From contig NZ_JAASRU010000004.1 in the NCBI RefSeq assembly GCF_011761495.1, positions 1 to 64,000 on the forward strand: a stretch of DNA of 64,000 nt, in the 5' to 3' direction. The position numbers were made by a program, and so were the translations under genes. Below the pieces are notes generated by a model. The model did not search any database. It had not been told where the DNA came from and worked only from the letters and a program-made list of their open reading frames with translations. The DNA comes from Alkalibacillus almallahensis (lineage in GTDB: Bacteria > Bacillota > Bacilli > Bacillales > Alkalibacillaceae). Below, in pieces: positions 58,861 through 64,000 of this stretch; within the stretch, counting starts at the first letter, position 1; every line of letters begins with the position of its first letter.

Positions 58861-59162
58861 GCACTAAGTTGTTGAATTGTGAGAAGCGAAGGTGGCGACT
58901 CCTGGTCGACTAAGTTCGGTCACGTCCTGTGACCAACGTCGACATTAGGCCGTCCTGGCCGTCACGGGAATAGCACGAGTCTCGAGACCCCGCAGGCTGC
59001 GTTTTTTGGCCGAGCGATGCACCTGCGTCTTCTAGCAAAGCTTCGAAGTAGGCTTCCTCGGTGCAAGTAACAAAGAAGCTTATTCGATGAAGTTGCCTGG
59101 CTCGAGCCGTGCCCGCGGAAAGCGTCCACCGGGAGCGTATCACAATCTCGACAACGGACTTT
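58861..59162 (-). repeat. Dispersed modular hairpin repeat, copy 3 (long form, inverted)
   Basis: About 302 bp, the same family as 11637-11993 (read in complement) including module I (GGCAACTTCATCGAATAAGC, TTGCACCGAGGAAGCC) and module II (GACGGCC.GGACGGCC, GTCGACGTTGGTCACAGGACG), with about 50 bp of the core missing between them. An 85-codon frame across it has no ribosome site and follows the repeat, so it is not a gene. The 180 bp between CAP gene 2 and this repeat hold nothing recognised. Confidence 0.85.
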
Positions 59163-59192
59163 AACAAAGGTTGTCGTTTAAAAATAGCACTA

Positions 59193-59390
59193 TTAAAACT
59201 GCCATTCAGGTTTCATCGACCAGACTAGTAGACCAATCCAGGCCACTAACGTCCATCCAATTAATAGATTAGCAACGACAATCAAGGTACGATGCGGATG
59301 CTGATTATTGACCGCAAAAAATGTGGGCGTTAAATAAAGTAACAAGCTCACAACACCTAAGATTACGAATAATATGACTAAACCTGTCAT
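59193..59390 (-). CDS. Superinfection immunity family small membrane protein
   Basis: A 65-aa protein with two TM helices: one at residues 3-25 and one at 40-60, joined by a short loop with LTPTFFAVNNQHPHRTLIVVAN. The LYLTPTFFA...LLIGWTLVAWIGLLVWS pattern matches the Imm_superinfect family (named after phage T4 Imm, widely present on bacterial chromosomes with other, unknown roles). The ATG at 59390 follows GAGGTGAT; a TTG one codon upstream is ignored. It stands alone next to repeat copy 3. Confidence 0.8.
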   Translation of the reverse strand: MTGLVILFVILGVVSLLLYLTPTFFAVNNQHPHRTLIVVANLLIGWTLVAWIGLLVWSMKPEWQF

Positions 59391-59460
59391 CAAACATCAC
59401 CTCAAATAGCCTTCATTCATGTTAAGATAAAATCAAACTTTTTCTAAAGGAGAAATCAAT

Positions 59461-59859
59461 ATGTTAAAAACATTCCACCTCAAAACAGACTATCATGACC
59501 AAATGATTGATGTCACAAACGAAATCAAATCATGGATCAAGCAGATTGGCTTACAAGACGGTGTTATAGTTGTTAGTTCCATGCATACCACAGCTGGTTT
59601 AACTGTGAACGAGAACGCCGACCCTGATGTCAAAACGGATATGCTTAGACGGTTCCGTGAAATTTATCCTTGGAATGACTCACAAGATCGTCATATGGAA
59701 GGCAATACAGCCGCACATATGAAGACGAGCACAGTCGGTCACGCCCAAACACTAATCATTGACCAAGGTGAACTCGTCTTAGGCACATGGCAAGGACTTT
59801 ATTTTTGCGAATTTGACGGCCCACGTAATCGCAAATTTATGGCAAAAGTGATCGGGTAA
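59461..59859 (+). CDS. YjbQ family protein (UPF0047)
   Basis: A 132-aa protein with the YjbQ/UPF0047 pattern: [21 protein letters not shown] in parts ([10 protein letters not shown]), [17 protein letters not shown], and [18 protein letters not shown] at the end. Members have a metal site made of His residues; a weak thiamine phosphate synthase activity has been reported for E. coli YjbQ, though the native role is uncertain. The ATG at 59461 follows AAAGGAG. It is convergent with the SRPBCC gene. Confidence 0.92.
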   Translation: MLKTFHLKTDYHDQMIDVTNEIKSWIKQIGLQDGVIVVSSMHTTAGLTVNENADPDVKTDMLRRFREIYPWNDSQDRHMEGNTAAHMKTSTVGHAQTLIIDQGELVLGTWQGLYFCEFDGPRNRKFMAKVIG

Positions 59860-59864
59860 ACATT

Positions 59865-59888
59865 AAGCGTAGTCAAATGACTACGCTT
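59865..59888. terminator. Hairpin between YjbQ and SRPBCC genes
   Basis: AAGCGTAGTCA and TGACTACGCTT pair around a 2-nt centre. The downstream plus strand is pyrimidine-rich but without a pure T-run, so this is a moderate terminator candidate for both genes. Confidence 0.65.
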
Positions 59889-60345
59889 CGCCCGCTTCTT
59901 TTTTCGCTTCTTCTTCAACACGATCCATAAACGTTGTCAGTACTTGATCATTACTTTTTCGAGACATCAGCTTCATCATCAATTTTCCGAACCAATTAGT
60001 CCCTTCATTTTGTCCTTCATAGATAAATAGTGTCTCTGATTCACTTTGTTTCTTCAGTGTATATTCGGTTTCGATTTTAAATGCCTTTCCAATCGAAAAC
60101 TGAATCCGCCAATTTTTTTCATCTGGTTGGTCGCTATGTTTAATTGTTTCTACAATATATGTCTCAATACGTTTCCCTTCCTGATAGGATTGTTCGTATT
60201 TTGCTCCTGCTTCACCCGGCTCACCTTCAATTAATTCGTGCTTCACGACGTTTGGCATAATTCGTTGAAGTTGATCTGGTTGAAATAACGCCCATACATA
60301 GTCAATATGGACAGGAATCACTCGCTCTTCTTGCCATTGCAACAT
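59881..60345 (-). CDS. SRPBCC family protein
   Basis: A 155-aa single-domain protein of the START/SRPBCC superfamily: an N-terminal helix after a first strand (RVIPVHIDYVWALFQPD), seven antiparallel strands and a long C-terminal helix rich in Lys/Glu. Such proteins bind hydrophobic ligands in a deep pocket; the ligand here is unknown. The ATG at 60345 follows GGCGGATATTTG. No partner gene is adjacent. Confidence 0.8.
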   Translation of the reverse strand: MLQWQEERVIPVHIDYVWALFQPDQLQRIMPNVVKHELIEGEPGEAGAKYEQSYQEGKRIETYIVETIKHSDQPDEKNWRIQFSIGKAFKIETEYTLKKQSESETLFIYEGQNEGTNWFGKLMMKLMSRKSNDQVLTTFMDRVEEEAKKEAGEA

Positions 60346-60460
60346 CAAATATCCGCCTTTCTATCCAAAATGATAGTTTAATTGTTACATAATTGTTATG
60401 ACAACACAACGTTTAGCCCTTAGCACCAACGGGAAATAATCAGATAATGAGGTGATCAAA

Positions 60461-61000
60461 ATGACACAACATATTTACATCATTCGTCATGCACAAGCGA
60501 CTGGTCAAGAACCTGAAGCACGCTTAACGACAATAGGTGAGCAACAAGCATACAGTTTAGCTAAATTTTTAAATCAATACAAGATCGATCGGATTATAAC
60601 AAGCCCATTTATTCGTGCGGTTCATACGATTGAACCTTTTGCTCGCGAGCACGGTTATCCTATTGAGCTTGATCGAAGAATTGGCGAAGGGTTAATTAAT
60701 GAGAGGCAATTTTCACGTTGGCTCACGCATTTAACCAATCAATTTCAAGATGTCTCGTTCACTCCAATCGAGACTGATTCGCCAGAAAATAAACGTGAGC
60801 GTGCAATTGAGGCTATTGAAGATATTAAGAAAGAGTCTAACACTTCAACAGCCATTGTATCTCACGGCGGAATCATCCCGTTGCTCTTCCACCATTTCGG
60901 TTACGGAGCTGCCTTCTCTCGTCTCACAAACCCAGACGTTCATCTATTAACGATTTCTGAAACAGATACTACAATCGAAAGAATTTGGCAACCTTACTAA
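60461..61000 (+). CDS. Histidine phosphatase family protein
   Basis: A 179-aa phosphoglycerate-mutase-like phosphatase. The catalytic IIRHAQATGQ motif lies at the N-terminus, TSPFIRAVHTIEPF is the second conserved block and IVSHGG near residue 133 supplies the second His. It is probably a small broad-specificity phosphatase; the substrate is unknown. The ATG at 60461 is preceded by ATGAGGTGAT; a GTG three codons upstream overlaps the ribosome site. A strong terminator follows. Confidence 0.9.
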   Translation: MTQHIYIIRHAQATGQEPEARLTTIGEQQAYSLAKFLNQYKIDRIITSPFIRAVHTIEPFAREHGYPIELDRRIGEGLINERQFSRWLTHLTNQFQDVSFTPIETDSPENKRERAIEAIEDIKKESNTSTAIVSHGGIIPLLFHHFGYGAAFSRLTNPDVHLLTISETDTTIERIWQPY

Positions 61001-61027
61001 CCTACATCTCAAACAGATGTAGGTTTT
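61001..61027 (+). terminator. Terminator of the histidine phosphatase gene
   Basis: CCTACATCT and AGATGTAGG pair around a 5-nt loop and are followed by TTTTTT, right after the stop codon. Confidence 0.92.
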
Positions 61028-61185
61028 TTAATGAAAAACCGAACGATTTTAATCCAACTTGAGATAAAGTTCATTTTTTAGCACAAACCTATTGAATTAT
61101 TATTCTTAATCATTTATTCTTTTATTTGGAGCGAACATAAACAAAAAATAATTATAAAACATTCGTTTTTTAGGAGTGATTCTAC

Positions 61186-62160
61186 ATGAGCACAAGTTTT
61201 GATTATGAAGATATCCAGTTAATCCCGAATAAATGTATTGTCCAAAGCCGTAAAGAATGTGATCCGTCTATTCAATTTGGTCCACACTGGTTCCGCCTTC
61301 CCGTGGTACCAGCCAATATGCAAACGGTGATCGATGAAGACCTAGCTCAAACCCTAGCCCAAAACCACTATTTCTATATTATGCATCGTTTTAACCCTGA
61401 GCGTCGTTTCAATTTTGTTGAAATGATGAAACAAGAAGGACTAATTGCATCTATAAGTATTGGTGTCAAAGAAGAAGAAATCATGCTTATCCAAGATTTG
61501 GCTGCTGCATCACTAGAACCAGACTATATCACAATTGATGTTGCTCACGGGCATTCAGACGCAGTCATCCATATGATTCAGACGATTAAACGCGAATTAC
61601 CTAACAGCTTCGTCATCGCAGGTAATGTCGGCACGCCTGAGGGTGTAAAAGAATTAGAAGAAGCAGGTGCTGATGCCACGAAAATTGGTATTGGTCCTGG
61701 AAAGGCTTGCATCACGAAGTTAAAAACAGGTTTTGGTACAGGGGGCTGGCAATTAAATGCCATTGAATGGTGTGCTGAAGTCGCAACTAAACCAATTATC
61801 GCGGACGGCGGCATTCGGACTCACGGTGATATCGCTAAATCAATTCGTTTCGGCGCATCGATGGTCATGATTGGCTCACTTTTCGCAGGCCATGATGAAT
61901 CTCCTGGGGAACTTGTCACTGTAGAGGGTACTACTTTTAAGACTTACTTCGGCTCTGCTTCTGAATTTCAAAAAGGCGAAAGAAAAAATGTCGAAGGTAA
62001 GAAGCTCCATGTTCCTTATAAAGGTGCCCTACAGGATACTTTACAAAGCATGACGGAAGATTTGCAGTCAGCAATCTCTTATGCGGGTGGCACAACGCTA
62101 GAAGCACTAAGAACAGTGGATTATGTCATGGTTAAAAATACGATTCGTAACGGTGATTAA
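61186..62160 (+). CDS. guaC: GMP reductase GuaC
   Basis: A 324-aa IMPDH/GMPR-family enzyme that converts GMP to IMP with NADPH, linking guanine to adenine nucleotide supply. The [15 protein letters not shown] start, the catalytic Cys in [11 protein letters not shown], the phosphate-binding [19 protein letters not shown] and the lack of CBS domains identify GuaC of the type 2 group found in Firmicutes. The ATG at 61186 follows TTAGGAGTG. CGAAC-type half sites occur upstream (GCGAAC at 61131, ATTCG at 61161), but spacing does not fit a standard PurBox pair, so PurR control is only possible. Confidence 0.95.
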   Translation: MSTSFDYEDIQLIPNKCIVQSRKECDPSIQFGPHWFRLPVVPANMQTVIDEDLAQTLAQNHYFYIMHRFNPERRFNFVEMMKQEGLIASISIGVKEEEIMLIQDLAAASLEPDYITIDVAHGHSDAVIHMIQTIKRELPNSFVIAGNVGTPEGVKELEEAGADATKIGIGPGKACITKLKTGFGTGGWQLNAIEWCAEVATKPIIADGGIRTHGDIAKSIRFGASMVMIGSLFAGHDESPGELVTVEGTTFKTYFGSASEFQKGERKNVEGKKLHVPYKGALQDTLQSMTEDLQSAISYAGGTTLEALRTVDYVMVKNTIRNGD

Positions 62161-62163
62161 CTT

Positions 62164-62211
62164 TTGACAGCGACTTAGTCGTATCGGTTATACTATAAAT
62201 CATAGTATAAC
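62164..62211 (+). promoter_or_regulatory. Promoter with two dyads upstream of the transsulfuration gene
   Basis: TTGACA (62164-62169) and TTATAC (62188-62193) form the promoter with 18-bp spacing. CGACT-T-AGTCG (62171-62181) lies in the spacer. GTTATACTAT-AAATC-ATAGTATAAC (62187-62211) is a perfect 10-bp-arm dyad covering the -10 and start site, a strong operator candidate. No S-box or T-box leader is present; the whole leader is under 40 nt. Confidence 0.75.
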
Positions 62212-62229
62212 GACAACGAGGTGAAACAA

Positions 62230-63378
62230 ATGACCAAACAATCATTCCATACACAAATCGTGCATCAAAAAATTAATCAATCTGAAGCAACGAGTTCTAA
62301 AACAACACCAATCTATCAAACGTCAGCCTTTACGTTTCACGACCTTGATCATATCGAACAGTATTACGAGGGCGAGGTTCCTTATCTATATACACGTGAA
62401 AACAATCCAAACACCGCGGAAGTAGGCCAAACCATTGCCCAGCTCGAACAAGCTCCAGCAGGCTTTGCATCCTCTTCTGGCATTTCGGCGATTATGGCAG
62501 GGATTTTATCCGTCGTTCAAGCAGGCGAACACATTGTCGCGGCACAGGATCTATATGGCGGCACGCAACAATTAATTACAAAACAATTATCAAGCTTAGG
62601 CATCGATTATACATTAGTCGACTTCAGCTCTTCTGAAGCTATTGAAAAAGCCATTCAATCGAACACAAAATTATTAATAACAGAATCCATTACAAATCCA
62701 TTTCTACGAGTTGAAAATCTAAATACACTCGTAGAGATCGCGAAAAACCATCATCTCAAAACAATGGTCGACAACACATTCGCAACCCCATATCTATTAA
62801 ATCCTTATACATGGGGAATTGATCTAGTCGTACATAGTGCCACAAAATACATTGGTGGCCATAGCGATGTGACATCAGGTGTCTTAGTAGGACATAACGA
62901 TTTGATCGACCTTGCTAATAAAAAAGTTGTCGGGCTCGGCATGAATCTAAGTCCATTTGAAGCATGGTTAACAGAACGCGGGGCGAAAACACTGGCTTTA
63001 CGCATGCGTGAGCAATCTGCCAACGCTCAACAAGTGGCGATGCATCTCGAGGAAAATGATAGCGTGAAACAAGTCTTTTATCCTGAAAATGTTTCAAATC
63101 GTGGCAATGGTGCGATCGTCACGATTGAACTAGCTCACAACCTTGATGTTCCGACATTTTTTAAATCACTTGGATGGATTAAAATTGCACCAACATTAGC
63201 TGGTGTGGAAACGACTGTATCCTACCCGAGCAAAACTTCACACCGCGCCTTAACAGAAGAAGAACGCGAAAACCTTGGCATTAATGATTACGTCGTTCGT
63301 ATTTCAATCGGTATTGAAGAAGGCGATGATATCGTTAGTCAATTGAATGAAGCGATTGCGAACGCTACAACAACTTAA
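62230..63378 (+). CDS. PLP-dependent cystathionine gamma-synthase/lyase family enzyme
   Basis: A 382-aa Cys/Met-metabolism PLP enzyme. YLYTRENNPNT, SSGISAIMAGIL, the phosphate-binding region and VHSATKYIGGHSDVTSGV with the PLP lysine are clear. The family covers cystathionine gamma-synthase, beta- and gamma-lyase and others; sequence alone does not decide among MetI, MetC and MccB. The ATG at 62230 follows AACGAGGTGA; the GTG three codons before overlaps the ribosome site. It has its own promoter with a dyad operator and a strong terminator, so it is a single-gene unit. Confidence 0.9.
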   Translation: MTKQSFHTQIVHQKINQSEATSSKTTPIYQTSAFTFHDLDHIEQYYEGEVPYLYTRENNPNTAEVGQTIAQLEQAPAGFASSSGISAIMAGILSVVQAGEHIVAAQDLYGGTQQLITKQLSSLGIDYTLVDFSSSEAIEKAIQSNTKLLITESITNPFLRVENLNTLVEIAKNHHLKTMVDNTFATPYLLNPYTWGIDLVVHSATKYIGGHSDVTSGVLVGHNDLIDLANKKVVGLGMNLSPFEAWLTERGAKTLALRMREQSANAQQVAMHLEENDSVKQVFYPENVSNRGNGAIVTIELAHNLDVPTFFKSLGWIKIAPTLAGVETTVSYPSKTSHRALTEEERENLGINDYVVRISIGIEEGDDIVSQLNEAIANATTT

Positions 63379-63425
63379 GTATTAAGCCATTCATCTACTC
63401 GGCTTCGCTTTTTAAATAGCAAGCT

Positions 63426-63459
63426 AAAAACGCTCAGAAAATATTCTGAGCGTTTTTTT
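63426..63459 (+). terminator. Terminator of the transsulfuration gene
   Basis: AACGCTCAGAA and TTCTGAGCGTT form an 11-bp stem around a 4-nt loop and are followed by TTTTT. Confidence 0.92.
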
Positions 63460-63531
63460 AATCATTAATTTCCGCATTTAATGACAGTACCCGTTACTTG
63501 AACAAGGCTTCTTCTAGTATTTCAATCACCC

Positions 63532-63984
63532 TTACAAATCATGTATTCTGATCATTTCTCCAATATTTAAGCCTAACCAAGCACCCATAAACGGAAAAGC
63601 ATCGATAGGAAAGTTAAAGATTGCAGTTTCATAATCCTCAACAAACGTTAAAACTGTAACAATGACACTTAACAGACTCATGAAAACAAGTTCGATTATT
63701 TTCCTTCTCCTCCAACGTTCCTCTCCTAATTGAGTTCTATCAAACTTCTGCACCCGCCTATTTGTCTTTGTACCAACAAACTTTCCTGTCGTTAGGATAT
63801 ACAAAGTGACAGCTAATACGATCCATGATAATAAACAAATCATTCCATGAAGAACGAGTACATTTCCATTCTCGGCAAAATAACCGATCAGCACGAACAA
63901 CAACAGCATCAAAAGATTGAATTGGATTAATTGCTTCGTTTTTAATTGTTTAACTTCTTCTATATCCCAATCTGTTTCCTCCAT
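63532..63984 (-). CDS. Four-TM membrane protein, possibly DUF4181-like
   Basis: A 150-aa protein with a charged N-terminus (EETDWDIEEVKQLKTKQ), TM helices near residues 25-42, 48-65, 93-113 and 122-142, and a basic loop (KTNRRVQKFDRTQLGEERWRRRK) quoted in part as GEERWRRRK between helices two and three. It resembles small Bacillus membrane proteins of the DUF4181 type, but I am not certain. The function is unknown. The ATG at 63984 follows AAGGGGGGA. No partner is visible, as the window ends 16 bp upstream. Confidence 0.65.
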   Translation of the reverse strand: MEETDWDIEEVKQLKTKQLIQFNLLMLLLFVLIGYFAENGNVLVLHGMICLLSWIVLAVTLYILTTGKFVGTKTNRRVQKFDRTQLGEERWRRRKIIELVFMSLLSVIVTVLTFVEDYETAIFNFPIDAFPFMGAWLGLNIGEMIRIHDL

Positions 63985-64000
63985 TTTATCCCCCCTTTCT

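Noticed and set aside
58910-59167. 85-codon minus-strand frame
   Set aside because: It lies almost wholly inside dispersed repeat copy 3 with no ribosome site; the equivalent frame is not kept in the other copies.
59193-59390. Prophage immunity gene
   Set aside because: The superinfection immunity family is common on chromosomes without phage context, and no phage genes are nearby.
61131-61165. PurBox pair upstream of guaC
   Set aside because: CGAAC-type half sites are present, but their spacing (about 30 bp) does not match the usual 16-17 bp between PurR box centres, so no feature was called.

Overview
This window is a chromosomal segment of a low-G+C, endospore-forming Gram-positive bacterium of the family Bacillaceae. 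The evidence is a gamma-type small acid-soluble spore protein (sspE), PdaA of spore cortex synthesis, MreBH, UPF0295 YgzB, PerR, and a gene order that follows the Bacillus subtilis ygxA-ygzB-perR-bcp-gsaB-ygaE...ygaD-ygaC-sspE-mutY(yfhQ)-yfhP-yfhH-recX-yfhF segment. Two Na+/H+ or K+/H+ antiporters and an OpuA-type betaine system with a carnitine-to-betaine pathway fit a salt- or alkali-tolerant lifestyle, but the genus cannot be fixed from the sequence.

Layout. 1-570: 5' end of a 16S rRNA gene on the minus strand with four tandem promoters. 570-20,320: the conserved yga/yfh block (nucleotidyltransferase-like YgxA, YgzB, PerR with its Per box, cobalamin adenosyltransferase, 2-hydroxyacid dehydrogenase, Bcp, K+ channel, HemL/GsaB, a candidate C-rich small RNA, YgaE, a MoxR/DUF58/TgpA-like operon, ABC exporter YgaD, YgaC, SspE, MutY, YfhP, YfhH, SDR, RecX, YfhF). 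20,320-23,320: a structured leader, a GNAT acetyltransferase and a yxlEFG-like ABC exporter. 23,315-31,980: a type IV pilus locus (pilO, pilN, pilM, pilD, pilin, pilC, pilB, two minor prepilins, and a large divergently transcribed prepilin), distinct in content from the competence comG operon. 32,020-43,890: alkA, pdaA, an NhaC-type antiporter, a yfkK/F/H/I/J-like group, HAD and YkgJ proteins, yflJ, mreBH and a CPA-type antiporter. 43,987-47,755: a PAS-GGDEF diguanylate cyclase and a YhfW-like Rieske flavoprotein. 47,920-55,860: a TetR-controlled carnitine uptake and conversion cluster and a CocE/NonD hydrolase. 55,894-59,162: two paralogous CAP-domain genes separated by tRNA-Ala, a phased repeat array and a 0.9-kb element with terminal inverted repeats. 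59,193-64,000: small housekeeping genes, guaC, a PLP transsulfuration enzyme and a membrane protein.

How the genes work together. The carnitine cluster should import carnitine or betaine through the ABC system, oxidise carnitine (CdhA), cleave dehydrocarnitine with acetyl-CoA (CdhC), and release glycine betaine from betainyl-CoA (CdhB). Three matching operator boxes tie this to the TetR gene. The pilus locus encodes an ATPase, a platform protein, PilMNO, a peptidase and at least four prepilin-like proteins.

The least explained signals are non-coding. Three arrays of 11-bp units repeat at an exact 21-bp period (23154-23248, 33852-33967, 56943-57037). A family of modular hairpin-rich repeats occurs three times (11637, 17071, 58861). 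A TIR-bounded element carries a lone membrane protein (57041-57949).
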